NCBI GenBank assembly: GCA_013399895.1
Contig: VXBA01002618.1
Coordinates: 464,664-528,663 of the forward strand
Length of the DNA stretch: 64,000 bases
Reading direction: 5' to 3'
Source of the DNA: Serilophus lunatus
Lineage: Eukaryota > Chordata > Aves > Passeriformes > Eurylaimidae
Part shown: positions 13,401 through 26,311 of the stretch, piece by piece
How positions within the stretch are numbered: the stretch's first letter is position 1
Layout: each line of letters opens with the position of its first letter
Notes under the pieces: generated by a model
Database searches by the model: none
Told to the model about the DNA's origin: nothing
Seen by the model: only the letters and a program-made list of their open reading frames with translations
Translations under genes and position numbers: made by a program

Positions 13401-16400
13401 CTGTGCCAAGTACCTTCCAGAATCTCGGGTTAGGCTAGCTGAAGCTTTGCTACTCTGTTTTTGAGTGCCAAACTCGATGCATTTTTGCCTGTCGTTTTCT
13501 CCTTGCAGCTGGGTGGCAGAGGTGCTGTCGGTTGAAGAGGTGCTGGTAGTCCTCAATGCACTTTCAGTAATGAAATTCAGGAGTATATTGAGCCATAGGA
13601 TGTTGTAGCTGTTCTAATCAATCTGCTTTCAGAGGATCTTTCTTAAGTTAGGCAGTCTCATACCATCTTATATGCAACATTGTGAATTCAGTGTTGAAAA
13701 GGAACTTGATAATAACACAGCAAAGGAAAAACTGAGTTCTCCTTCTGGGCCAATATCCTACTTTGGCATATCTTTGATGATATAGTACTTGAGGTCGGTA
13801 ACACTTCCTATTTAACTTCAGTACTGCAAAGTACCCAAGACTGAAGTAGCATTTCCTCCTTGTGTATTTGGAGTCTTGGAAGCAAATAAACCATAGCCCC
13901 ATAAACCATAAAAGAAAGGCAGATGGTACATGGTCATCTGTGCATGAATACCACAGAGTTCTCTTCTTAAAATGGGAAATCATTGTGTGTGACTGTAAAA
14001 CGTAGCCAAATGAGCTGGATAAGATTGACTCAGATGAATCTGTTGCTCTGAAACCTAGGACTCATACCAGATGACTTTGCATTTTCACTTCTGCCTGGTG
14101 GTTCAAGGCCTTAAATTTTAATGATCCAAAACAATTTGCTAGCTGTCTAAGCCTACTGTTAACAAATAGAACGAGCCTATCTTTCATTTTCAAAAAAGCC
14201 AGAATCCGAGAAGGATGGGGTCGTGGATCAAGTGCTGTGGAAGGGCTGACAAATACAGGCTTTTGTTTCTAAACAAAAAGAGCTGGACTAATGGTCACGC
14301 TGCTGCTCTGGTTTTAAGACCATTCAGAAAAGAGCTGCATAATGTTTTCTCATGCTGCCATAAGCTACAGCTTTGGGAATGATGAGAGCTTGGCTAGGGG
14401 AAGCCCAGCAAACACATGACAAACGTGTCTTTGCCACAGCAGTGTGGTGCTTTTAGGTGAGGAGGAGGTGCAAAAGAAGATGGCAGAGGCAAGTTTTCAT
14501 AAGGCAGCAGCCTGATGAGGCAGGGAAGATGGGGAGACTGGAGGACACCTGGAGCAAGAGGGCTAATGCAAATTTGCTGTAGAAGTGCAGAAAGTACCCA
14601 CAGTCTTTCAGGGTATAAAGGAAGAGATAGAGACTTGGACAACTGAGGTCTGAAGGCTGTGACTTCAATGTGTCAACTATCTTGCCTCTTGCCACATGTC
14701 TTCTAGGATTTAGGGTAAAGAGATCTCAAAGATGAATGGAACACTGCTGGTGGTATTGCCTGTTCTGAGAAGCAGAAATGCCTGTACAATTTCAAATGAG
14801 TGAGTAGTAAAGCCAAGTGGTATAAACCAATGTAAGGAGTTTTGGTTGCTCCTTACTAAATCAGGTGTTTCTTTGTTGTTTCTTTCCCCATCTGGCACCA
14901 GTGGAAGGGAGCTCAGAGGTGTAAGGCATGGAAGTAAGTGACATCAAACAGGTTTTGCAGCAGTCTTCTAGAAGATGCATTTGTTAAGGCCTATGGAAAA
15001 GGTGTTGCAGCAGCTTAGAGGAGCTTAGATAAGTTTAAGCTGTGTTTGTTGCTAGATCATTTCTATTTCTATGTAATACAGAATTCGGAGAACTGACAGA
15101 GCCTGGATGTGAAACACATAAAGCTTTGGGTAGGCCAAGGCATCCAGAACTCAGACCTAGGAGACCTGCTGGCATTGTCCACAGGGATAAATAAGGAGAG
15201 CAGATTCTTTTGCTGTTGGGTTTGAGTTGATGAGATGTCTACAAAATCATGTTGGACGTGTCAGAGCTTTACGTCTCCATTGGCAAGTCTAGACCTGGAG
15301 AAAAGAACATGACCTGAGCTTATTTGCTGCATGCAAAGAGGGAAGAGAGGAAGTAGTGAGGACAGAGCTCTGCACAGTTTTTATGGGCTGTTGTGGTTAG
15401 GGGAAGTCAGTTTTTATTTATGATCTAATATATTATATGCAGTCCTACAATCAGTAATAACACAGGATTTTGCTTTAATGGTGGAAGATATTAGCTGTAA
15501 CATTCAATAGCATAAAGTTGCATATTTTGTCCATGCAGAACTTTAATCTCTCTTGATAAATGCAAACACAAGTTAACATAATAATTGTAGGTCCAGATTC
15601 TCATCTTGTTAAATTCCTACAAATATAAATGGAGCTGTTCCACTTGCACTGATTAATTACTTCAGTCCAAGTTTCCTCTAAAATTCTCCACTGACTTTTT
15701 CAATAAATGTGCACGTGCACATGCCTGTAATACTTAAGATGCAGAACATTTCATTAACTAATTGCTCATCTAACCAGATCACGTCTCTGTAAGGGTAATG
15801 TTATTTATGATTGTACACCTTGAATATAATGTCATAGTAGGTAGAAAATACCATCTTTCCAGCATCAGGGGGGAGTTAGAGTTAAAATCTCATGATGAAA
15901 AACTCACAGTAGTTGATGAGTAGAAGGAAGATGGAAGGACTTCAAACTGGTGTATTTTATACCTGCTTCATATTTTATACCTTCCCCTAAGCAATGGGGA
16001 CTGTGTAAAGGCTCACTTCTTGGTGCTGCATTAACACCAGACCATTGTGATGCTATGTGTTGGTTTTCATTTAGGAGTTATCTTAAAATAAATACTTTGA
16101 AATCTTACAGTCAAACTTACATCCTTAACAGTTACTGTAGGTCATGCACTTTGAACAGATGTGTTTGCAGGCAGATGCAGAGCTATAATGGCTCTATTCA
16201 TTAATTTCCTGACAGCTAATGGAAAGCAGGAGAGATTTTGCTGGTGTTTTGAGCATTGCTATGTAATTGGTAGGTACAGTAGTGAAACATCTGGGAGAGG
16301 GTGTGACACTATCTGCTTCTTCCAGTCAGCCTCTCTGATAGCTGCTTTGCTTTGCTATTTGTTGTTCTCTAGGTTAATGCTGTCTTTCTCAGTGGCAGCT

Positions 16401-19400
16401 TGTGCAGTGCAGTTCTGAATATGCAATGAAAATGTTATCAAGATCATGGTAAATTTACTCTGGGGCTTTTTTTTTTGTTTTGTTTGTTTTGTGTCAGAGA
16501 GCAAGCTCTAAACAACAGCAAGGTAAATGAAGCTGTCTGAAAACAGATTTTGCTTCCTTTCATACCCCAGAAAAACCACAAAAGTGAGTTTTGCTGAAAG
16601 GATGTAAATAAAATTATCGGGAATTTAATTGGCTTATAGAGAATTTAATATTTATAGGGAATGATGGTGATTGGCTGACATATTTTATACACAGGTGAAG
16701 CTTAATGAGGATTTTTTTGCCCCTTCAGTTCTTCCCATACATCCTTCTGCTCGTCGCTATCCTGCTGTATCTGCCATGTTTGTTCTGGCGCTTCACCGCA
16801 GCACCTCACCTTTCCTCAGACCTGAAATTTATTATGGAAGAACTTGACAAAGCCTATAACAGGGCAATCAAAGCTGCTAATAGCATCCGTGGCGGAGAAC
16901 CCAGGGACCCTACTGACTTGGTTCCAGCTGTTAATGAGAACTTGACACAGAGGTAAGATATATGGGTTTGGCTTCCTTTCCTCTTTTCTTCAAGTTCTTA
17001 ACAGATGTGACATCTGTACTATCTTAGAAATTTTTGCAAAGGTTTGAATGGTGACCTGACACACTTAAATTTGGTTAATAAAAAGAAGATACCTGAAAAG
17101 ATTACTGTGGGCACTTGGAGCTGGAACGTAAAGCTTTCTTTTTTCAAAGGAAACATTTAATGAGCTCTTCAGATTGCTAACTACTTGAGATGTTCTGATT
17201 TCTTTAATTGTAGTAGGTATTAAGTAGTAAGAAAACAGAAGTGCTGCCATCCTCAATTGGATGAGTGTTCTTGACAGTTGCTTGCACACTGTGAGTCAGT
17301 TTAAGATCTAGGTCTGCAAAGCTTCTGATCAAATTAAAAAAGCATTAAAAACCAAAACACCAAAAGCTACCCCACCCCTCTCTGATCAGATTGGTGCACT
17401 GTTCTGACCAGGTCCAATTTCTGCTTCCTTCTAGGTCAGGGTACCTGTTTCACTCTGTATATGGGGGTAAAAGGGGGACTTAAATCTGTTCTTTAAAATT
17501 TGGAGTTAGGTCTTGATGAGTAAAAAGCCTTCCAGCATTCTATTGTTGAACAAGTAACTTGGGGAGTCTGCTTTTCCTCCTGGATTTGCTTACTACACCT
17601 AATTTGTATTGGAAAAGAACTAAAATATTTTTTTGCCATGAGGGCTGTACTATTCTTCTGTTTTCCGGTGTTTGAAAACAGTGTTTTTCAGTGTTTCCAG
17701 AGCCCTTTTGTCTCTTAAGTGACTTTTCCATATTTAAGTGCCAATATTCTTCATTCCTGTTCTATTCTATTGCTATTCTGCTGACTTCAGTAAAACTACC
17801 CTTGTTTTACCCCAAAAGAGGATGAGAACCTGTTGAAGCATGTCCAGAGAGGGTCACCAACGTGGTTAGAGAGCTGGAGCAGCTCTCCCACAAAAACAAG
17901 CTGAGAAAGCTTAGGGTTGTTTTGCCTGGAGAAAAGAAGGATCTGGAAAGACCACATTACAGCCTGACAGTGCCTAAAGAGGATCTATGAAAAAGCTGGA
18001 GAGGGAGTTTTTAGAGGGGCATGTAGTAAAAGGACAAGGTAGAACAACTTTAAACTGAAAGAAGGTAGGTTTAGATTAGATATTAGGAAAAAATTCTTCC
18101 CTGTGAGGCTGGCACGTGTTAACCAGAGAAGATGTGGATGCCCCTCTCTGGAAGTGCTCAAGGCCAGGCTGGATGGGCTTTGAGCAACCTGGAAGGCGTC
18201 TCTGCCCATGGCATGGGGTTGGTTGGAAGTAGGTGGTCTGTAAAGAACTCTTTAAACCCAAACCATTCTGTGATTTTAGGAGGGATTCTAATGTTGTGTC
18301 TATTTTAGAGTACTAGATTTTGTTTGTATCTGAGGTAGGTGAATGCTGCAGCAACTACTCTTTGTGATCTGAGGTTTTTTTCTCTCTTTTCCAGTTTGTG
18401 GGAAATATCTGAAAGCTACTTTAAATACCCAATTGTGGAGCAGTACCTGAAGACTAAGAAGAATTCCAAATGCTTAATAATTAAATACATTATCTGCCGT
18501 TTACTCACACTAGTAATTATTTTCATTGCATGCCTCTACCTGGGCTACTATATTAGTCTCTCCTCTCTGAGTGATGAGTTTCTCTGTACTATCAAAACTG
18601 GGATCCTTAAGAATGACACAACTGTTCCAGAAGTGGTTCAGTGCAAGCTTATTGCTGTTGGTGTCTTCAAGGTACTCAGCTATATTAACCTGATAGTCTA
18701 TCTGCTAGTGATGCCGCTGGTAGTGTATGCAATGTTTGTTCCATGGAGGTGGAATTCGGGTATTCTCAAAGTGTATGAAATCCTTCCAACTTTCGATGTT
18801 CTGAAACTTAAGTCAAAGTGTTTTGATGACTTAAGCCTTTACCTCCTCTTTCTTGAGGAAAACGTGAGTGAACTTAAATCATTTAAATGCCTCAAAGTGC
18901 TGGAGAACATTGCAGTTTCTGAGAAGTTTGATGTCATGCAGCTGTTGGTAAACCTTGGTACTATTAAGACTGATACCATAGATGGGAAACCAGGGACAGC
19001 TGAATTGGAGAAGCCTGAAGAAACAACTACAGAAGAGCTGGAAAAAGATGCAACAGAGCTACGCGGTAAGCTGATCTAGATGTATATTTCTACTAAAAAC
19101 ATTTTCATCTGTTCTGTTAGACAATGGACCTGCATAGTTCTCTTTATGTTGTCTGCAATATAACTACTATAACCTCACATGTGTGCCAGAAGATTGTAGT
19201 GTTGCAAGTCTGACACAGGCTAGACCCTGAAGTGTCTGTTAAATTGGTGGTCCTTGCTGATACCTCTACCCTAGCACCAAGAGGCTTCAGCTGACTGAAC
19301 TCGAACTCCTTAAGACCCTCTGCACAGTAAAAGAGCACTAGATTGTTCTACAGTAGGTTGTGCTTGAAGAAGGTCCAGTAAGAAAGCTAGTGGTTTCAGG

Positions 19401-20876
19401 GCAATTTATTTTTTTTTTTTTTTTTTTTCAGAAATTAGCTCCAAGGTGTAGTAACTGCTGCTTCTGCTTCTCATTCAGGCTTTGGAGGTGAATATAAAAA
19501 TAATTCTGTTGCTCAGAAATGCCACTGGCAGAGGAAGAGAAAATGACAAAAGAAGGGAAGTGGAACTGGGGCCAGTGAGCACCCCCTTGTTCTGTCTTAT
19601 GCAGAGAGGAAGGAATATTGCATGTAAAGTGATTTCTGACAAAATGCTCAGAATCAACTTGGGTTGGTGCAACAGTTCTCTGGATGTGTCACGTGTGGAC
19701 TGACATGATAGTCTCTGAGCTAACACTCCTGTGTAAGATACAGTCTAGGATTCAGTCTTAGAAAATGTGGCATATCTTAATTGTAATTCCAGTTCCATTC
19801 TCAAGTGCAGGATTAGAGAACCCAAGAGTCCAGGGAGAGGCATAAAACAAAAGGTTTTACGAAGTCCTTCACTCCTTGAAGCAACAATGCTTTAAAACAT
19901 TCAGCAGCTGACCTCAGTAGGTGAGCACAAGTTAAAGACCTGTTTCAAAGGTAGGAAAAAAATTGAATCTCTCTTCTCTTCAGATGGCTATGCCCTGTAC
20001 TTAATAAAAAGGAAGCTGCAGTATCCAGGGTCTAACTGTTCCTCTGTACTTAGGTCAAGCAGTTCTGGTAGGCTGAGATTTGGAGGAGAAGTCAATTTGT
20101 GTGAGCAGAATTATTTTCAAACCAGAAGCATTTCTGGCGGCCAGCTCTAGTAGAGCAGTTAGATGTAATTTTGGCAGAATATAGTTTTCCTCTTAAATAT
20201 GTGCCTTTTTGAAATGACAAGTGGGTGCATTTTGGTAGGAGAATGTAAGAACCCAAGGTGGAGGTCTCTGCTCAAGGGGCAAAAAAGTTAATAGAAAATC
20301 TGACTCATTTTTAGCTGAAAGTAGAACTTTTGAGACTTTTTTGTCTCACAATAACACTTCAAAGCCTTGGTTTTGCCGCCAGCAGAACAAACTCATGCTT
20401 GAAGCTCTGTTAAAATGCATTGCAGAAAGAAGCTGCTGTGTCTTAACAGCTCTGGCTGGTGCAGGCCTCTCCTTCTGCCCAGGGCAAGCTTCAGGCTTCA
20501 CCACCCATCAGCAAAGCTTGGCCCATGGCTCTTCATCTCTTCTTCTGTCCTAGTGGCATCGGAATGTTTTATTTAGTAACTGTGTTAACAGATCAGTGGT
20601 AGATGCTGACTCTGCTGGGCAAGAGATATGCAGGGCATCCTGCCACTGGGTGCCGCATCTGGACAGCTGTGGGCAGCTGGAGTCATCACAGGACAGCCAG
20701 CACGGCCTTGGTGGCAGTTCCTTTGAACATGAGAAGATGTCGAGTGGCTTTATGGCTCATCCACTTCTAAAGTTTTTACTTTCTCTTTAGTTTTGACAGA
20801 CCATGAGGCAGATGGCAAAGTGAATCCGAAAGAAGACAAAAGACTTCGCCAAAGACTTATAGATTCTTCGTGCTGA
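7266..20876 (+). CDS. PANX1: PANX1, pannexin-1 channel (coding exons 2-5; exon 1 lies left of the window)
   Basis: Pannexin-1 forms large-pore plasma-membrane channels that release ATP and other small molecules. Four exons join in frame with GT-AG borders: 7266-7405, 16729-16952, 18395-19065 and 20791-20876, giving about 373 residues. The missing first exon should supply roughly the first 60. Visible marks are extracellular loop 1 with its two cysteines and the SFSWRQ motif, transmembrane segment FFPYILLLVAILLYLP, the IMEELDKAYNRAIKAA stretch, SLWEISESYFKYPIVEQYLK, a second loop with an N-glycosylation site (NDTT) and two cysteines, and the C-terminal RQRLIDSSC. A DTID sequence sits where human PANX1 has its caspase site. 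The order PANX1-GPR83-MRE11-ANKRD49 matches human 11q21. Identification is by recognition of the family sequence and is very secure; only exon 1 is unseen, and I found no candidate for it in 1-7265. Confidence 0.97.
7406..16728 (+). other. PANX1: PANX1 intron 2
   Basis: A 9.3 kb intron. The only clear content is an antisense CR1 LINE end at about 12342-12556 and a T-rich run near 16468-16490. I see nothing else of note. Confidence 0.85.
12342..12556 (-). repeat. CR1 LINE 3' end
   Basis: In PANX1 intron 2, antisense to the gene. It reads GGTTGGAAAAGACTG, AAGTCCAACC and GACTCCACCACCTCCCTGGG, hallmark pieces of the avian CR1 3' region in reverse. Its tail (minus strand) is a repeated TAATTCTGTGTG rather than ATTCTATG. 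Confidence 0.85.
16729..16952 (+). CDS. PANX1: PANX1 coding exon 3
   Basis: The acceptor is CCCCTTCAG and the donor is GTAAGA at 16953. It encodes the second membrane segment (FFPYILLLVAILLYLPCLFW) and the start of the intracellular loop, ending ENLTQ plus two bases (AG) of a split Ser codon. The open frame extends 24 bases upstream of the acceptor, but that part is intronic. Confidence 0.96.
17828..18280 (+). repeat. CR1 LINE 3' fragment
   Basis: In PANX1 intron 3, sense orientation. It runs from the GAAGCATGTCCAGAGAGGGT region through AGATTAGATATTAGGAA to GCCCATGGCATGGGGTTGG and CCATTCTGTGATTTTA, the usual CR1 3' order. It ends about 115 bases before exon 4. Confidence 0.88.
18395..19065 (+). 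CDS. PANX1: PANX1 coding exon 4
   Basis: The acceptor is TCTTTTCCAG and the donor is GTAAGC at 19066. The 671 bases encode 223 complete residues with split codons at both ends. The exon carries membrane segments 3 and 4, extracellular loop 2 with cysteines in EFLCTIK and VQCKL, the NDTT glycosylation site, the KVYEILPTFDVL region, and a C-terminal tail containing the caspase-type DTID at 18972-18983. Confidence 0.96.
19066..20790 (+). other. PANX1: PANX1 intron 4
   Basis: A 1.7 kb intron. It contains a 20-base T tract followed by CAG at 19409-19431, which resembles a 3' splice site (see findings). No coding exon or known repeat is otherwise visible. Confidence 0.85.
20791..20876 (+). CDS. 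PANX1: PANX1 coding exon 5 (C-terminus and stop)
   Basis: The acceptor is TTCTCTTTAG. The exon finishes a Val codon, encodes 27 residues ending RLRQRLIDSSC, and stops at TGA 20874-20876. The ending matches the conserved pannexin-1 C-terminus (human RQRLLDSSC). It is too short for an ordinary ORF listing. Confidence 0.96.
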
Positions 20877-23105
20877 TGCTTCCCTGCTGCAGGAGGCAGG
20901 AGCTCTGTTCTGCAGGAAGGCTCCTCCTCTGCCTCCGCTGCGCTCAGCGCAAGGTGCTGCTCTTTGAATGCAACTGCCTCCATCGCCTGACAGTTCCCCA
21001 GATGCCAAACTGGTTTACAGACTACTTGATACATAATAATCAGGATTCCTGCCTGAAAGAACATGTTGTAGACTTTCATTATTTATTAACAAAACCCCAG
21101 ACAAACCACACACGAGGAGCAACAAGAAAAAAAAATTCTGTTGTGTGCAACAGTGATGTGCATTGAATGTGGTCAAAGCTGGCAGCTGGGAAGCACTTGC
21201 ACCATACTGTACAGGGATGAGAATCATAACCCTGCAGGTAACAAAAAGAGTTGGCCACATTGCATCCTGAAGCGTTGCTCTGATGGGAGTGGCCGTCTCA
21301 GTTCTGGAGTTTATTAGGTAAGGTAACTTTGGGCTCTCTGCCCTGGAAAAGGGGAGTTAGGGGTGGGTTTTTTTAATGAGTCTCCTTAATCTGTACCAGG
21401 TGGTGGCTGGCCACTGATACTGGCTGCATTTTCATGGGAAAAATAGTGGTTGCCCTGTTCAGCCTGAGATGTCTTGATTAGTCATACCAACATTCATGTC
21501 TGGGATTAGGTACTTGGCACTGGTGGAAAAGAAACTACAAACAGGCTTAGTGTAAGGGGGTACTGTAAATATTAGGGATTTTGAATTTTCTATGTTTTAA
21601 TAATAATGTCAACATTTTTTTTAAAAAAGGAAATGATGTCTAAGCTAAATGTTAGTTTAATTTCTCTCTCTCAGTTGTTCTGGTCTTAGTGTCTAACAGA
21701 TCTGCCTTGGAGTTTTGGACTGAAGATCAGTGAAGTTGGCTCCATTTTTGTAATCCTTTGTCAAAGTTGTTTCATAATGTTTTTATGTATGGAATTTTTT
21801 TCAACATGTTTCTAGTATCAAACACAATGTTAGTTGTGCTGTTTTCCAAACCACACTTGAGAACATAGACTTGCATCACAGCAGCACTGAAATGCCTCAG
21901 CAGAGCCAAGCACCCAGTAGCCAAAGTGAGGTAGATGTAAATAAGATGGAAGGTTGTTCTCCCCACACACCCTGTGACTGTATTTTAATTAATGATAAGA
22001 TGCTGAAGTGAATTGGAACAGACAAAGGAAGGGGAGGGGGAGTGTTTGTAAATTGGAAAATTGTCCTGGTTTATTGTTGGACTGTTTGGAGAGACCAGTG
22101 TTCTGCTTCAGTGTTGTCCCCCTGACCCAGGACCTCACCTTCAATGAGTATTAATATTACCTTTGTCTTGAAATTTTAGATACAGGGTAAGGTGGTGAGG
22201 GATGAAGCACCACAGTTGCAGTGTGTCTTTTTCACAGATGCTATCTGCTGACTTGTTTTTCTGTATTGTCCATATAACTGAAATGATGTGCCTGTCAGCT
22301 CTTTGAAGTTGTCTTTTTTAAAAAAATAGGAATGCCCTTATAGCTAGGTAGGACTCCCCTTTTCCAGTTCCTCTTTGTCAGCCACTGTTGCGTTCTCATC
22401 TGCATTCTCCATATGGCTGTGTATGTGTGGGAAACAGAAGTGATTGGTGTTGCCATTTCTGCACAGAACTCTTTATCTGCTGCAGCAGATTTCAAAGAGA
22501 TAGTGCACCTACTTGAATTCAGCAGCATTTGTTGAACAAATGGATCCAAAAGTGCTGCCAAACTATACTTTGGGCTAGTATTACAAGAACTCTTCAGTCA
22601 TTACATGGCTTTCAGCTAAGACAAGCCTGAAAGAAGTCTTTAAAACCATAGGAGTATGCTACCTCTGCACAGCATACCAGCACACCTCCAATACCAGCAA
22701 AAAATAGGGCTTGTGTTAGATACTGCTGGTCCAAACTGCTAAATTTTGCTGCCATACTTCTAGCAAACCTACGACCCCTCCGACCTTTTCTAGATTCTAT
22801 GGGGCTGTGCTGATATGTTGCTGATGGTCCTTTGTATGTGTGCAAGGCAAGTGTACATTGTACCTTATGTGTCTTGGACAAGGAGCTATAGTGCAATAAG
22901 ATGATTTTGTGATGTAGATGTGTTTGAACTGTTTGATGTAAGTAGAGTTTGTCTTTAAAATTCAAAGCTCCTGAAAGTTAGTGTTTCATGTTGGATATGT
23001 ACCTAACTTTTTACTAATTCCCCTTTTTTATTTAAAAATATGACTTGCTGCAATAAATCTTTTGTTGTTTTCTAAAGTGCTCAATAAAATACATATCAAT
23101 TCTCC
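20877..23105 (+). other. PANX1: PANX1 3' untranslated region (probable)
   Basis: Sequence after the PANX1 stop runs uninterrupted and AT-rich to a cluster of AATAAA signals. I take the cluster as the transcript end because I see no earlier canonical AATAAA. The exact end is not established. Confidence 0.55.
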
Positions 23106-23122
23106 TTGGTTATTTAAATAAA
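23052..23122 (+). terminator. PANX1: Cluster of poly(A) signals, probable PANX1 transcript end
   Basis: AATAAA occurs at 23052-23057, 23083-23088 and 23117-23122 within an AT-rich stretch. This is the first strong cluster downstream of the PANX1 stop. Confidence 0.5.
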
Positions 23123-26100
23123 ATCAGTTTTGCAAACTACAGCAGCATGAGTGACTGAAGGTTCCAGGAGCAGTTGTGTGTTGCCATCTGAGAAACTGTA
23201 GTGCAAAACATGTGGTCTGATGCAAAACCCTGAGCAAACATTTTGGATAGTAGTTAAAATTAGATTCTTCTAATTTTTGTTTTCATAAAATTGCCAGAGA
23301 AATATGAATGGCTTCAAAATATATTTAACCTTTCAAAACTGTTGAGAAAATGTCTGCACATGATAAGTAGCCTATCTGTTGTCTGAGTTATCTAAAAATT
23401 TACCACAGTCTCAGCATATTTGAGCTTTTTAGCTGTATCTTCCTGTTTTAAGGTGTGTTTCTGAACTGCCCAGCTCAGTTCCATTTGCATTTTAGTGGCA
23501 CTGCTCCTGCTGTGTTTTCCCACTTTCAAAAGATGGGCTTAATTCCAATTTAGGTCTTCAGGAAAAGAGTCCATCTCCAGCCTCTTCATCACTACAGTCA
23601 TTCTAGAAACAGCTGCATCCATCTGTCCTTTTTTAAATAGCCCAGAAAGTAAAATGGCAATGTTAAGATTCAGATTTGGTCCATGCCATCCTTTCTTGAC
23701 CCTTCTATCTCCATCACTTGGATACCGATAGTCCTCCAAATGCAGAAGAGTTGCAACTAGCTCCTCTGCACACTCTTTGCCTTACAATGGCTTGTGATTT
23801 AAACTGCAGAGAGACAGTAAAAATGTTTATTCCAGTAGCAGATGATGTGCCTCTAAAAGCAGCTCTGCCTTGCTGTTTTCCTCCTCAGGATGCTGTCAGT
23901 CACTTTATTAGAGTAAAGAGTGTATTTTAGGTCCATTGTTTTTTTTCCCTTACTAGGAGCTGTAGGTGTTTAAGTAGGACCTTTGATGACTAGCTTAGTG
24001 CTCAAGCCTAGAGCCTCGTTAAATGAGCCTACAAACAAAGGATGCTCTGGCTGCATGTTATGAACAGGAAGACAGAAATGAGGTCATGAGTGGTTTTCTG
24101 AAGATGGAGGTGATAAGAGGGATTTAACCCCCACCTTCATCACTACCACTGTCTGCTGTCTATGGTGGCTTCTATCTGTCTTGAGTTAAAACTTTGGAAG
24201 AAGAAAACCACTTGGGTAAAACTTTATTTTTCAATAATGAGTGTCATGTTGCTGATACAAATAATCAAAATTAAACTATTGTGCCCTACAGACTAATCAG
24301 TTATGTAACCTTATCATACCTGTATTAGCTGGCCTTCCTCCATGGTGTGCACAGCCCACAGGAAGCTCATCATTTTTCTTCACTGAGTTCCCATTAAGAA
24401 ATGTAAGCTGGTTGGATTTTTAGTATGCCTGAAGGGAAAATGTTATTGAAGCCATGCACAGCCACCTGCTCTAGAAGGGATGGCTGTAAATGCAGGAGAG
24501 GGTCAACTCAGCCCCGCCACCTTGCCTATGACCTGGGAGTTCATGCAGGAGCACGGAGGCATATGTGGGAATCCAGGAATGCTGTGCCATGTGAACATAG
24601 GGGAATTCTGAGCTGGATTACCAATCTCTTAACTGCTCTATCCTTTATCAGCCTTTTGCAACAAGGCCATATTGCATCCAACAGCCCCTGGAGCTGCACT
24701 GTACACAGCCCAGCCCACTGGCTTCCTGCACACCTATGTTTGCAAAAGAATCCCTGATTCACAGAAAAAAAGTGAAGCTGCAGGATGAATAAAATACTGA
24801 AAAACAAGTAACAGATTGTGTCCCAGTGGCCAGGTCAGTGGCCTAGTTCAATAAAGGCAGAGATGAGTCTGTTACGGAAGAAAGGAAGAATCAAAGCTGT
24901 CTCATTGGAGTAAACTTTTAAACAAATCTTTGAGCACCACTTTGCACAGACCACGTGAGTGTCACGAATCAAAATCTAGCTGTATGTTAGGGACAATTTG
25001 TGGATTTCTGTCCTTCAGGCTGCATAGCTGGAAGCTCTCAAAGAGTGTTTTCCTCATAATGGAATATTTGACTTAATACATTAAATTATTAATCTAATGA
25101 TAAAAAGTAATAAACACTAAACCTATATTTCTGAAGTGACACAATGTAATGAAAATAAATATGGCTGTGTGTATTAAATATTCAAACATTTTTTTTGCTT
25201 CAAAATGTTTTCATGTTTCCAACTCACCTGAAGGACTGTGACACAGAACTCCCATTATAACACTATTTAATCTTTTTAGGTAGTAAAATTTACATCCTGT
25301 CTTTTGTTTCTCTGGATTTTTTGATGTGAGTCACCTCAAACTTAACCAAACACCTCTGCCTCTGAATGAGCTCCCACCCAACTCAGGGACATGCTGAGTT
25401 AGTCCTCTAAAGTCAAATTCTTGCTTCCCCACAAAGTCCAGGAAAAGCGGTAGACGCCTTGGAAGGCATTTGAATAGGTAACCAGTCCAGGGATGAAAAT
25501 ATCCTGAGGTCACTCTGTGCTACATCTTGAATTGCTTTAGCTCTTGCACACTTATAAACTTCACGTGCCTAAACCAACAGAAATGAAATCTCTCAACCAG
25601 CAACAAAACATTGTGGTTTTTTTGCTCTTATTCGTGGTAAACCGGGATGAGAGAAATATGAGTTGCTGCACAGTTCAGAACAACACATCTGTGACTGGGA
25701 GTCTGAGCTGCAGGATGAGAAACAGAGCCCTGGGCTGCTTGTCTGTTTGACATCTTGGAATGTGTTTGTACTGCCAAACAGGAATACCAGGGACCCAGCT
25801 GAAGGTTTTGGTCTCTGCTGTCATTGTTCAAGTGTCAGAACATTCCTGAGCCCAGTTTCGGGCTTTCTTAAAAACAAATTCTGGACAAGCCACTGGGAAC
25901 AGTCCACTTCTAGAGCACTTACCAAAAGGCACTAGGGATGTGACTATAACAACCTGGTTCCCCCCACTCTGCATGTCTCCCCAGCACCCCACTAAGTTTT
26001 GTACCTTCAGAGACTCTGATGATGTAACTTAAGACATCTGATACATGTCCTTAGCCTCATATTATTAAAAACTGGTGACCTCTGACAAATCCTTCACATA

Positions 26101-26311
26101 ATAGTGGTTTTAACTGAAAAGCATACAAAAATGTAATTATGATGTCTTAAAATCCCCATATTCCTGTGATGTTAGAGACTCAGAATCAAAGACTGTGTAC
26201 CACTACATATCTGGTCTGCTGTAGATGGAGGTAGCCCTACATGCTGTGGAAATAAGTGACTGACACCTTAGAGCCAGAAATAATTTGTAGACCGTTAGTT
26301 ATTTAAATACA

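Noticed and set aside
22612..22965. 117-codon minus-strand open frame
   Set aside because: It lies in the probable PANX1 3' UTR and has no family resemblance; chance openness is the simpler explanation.
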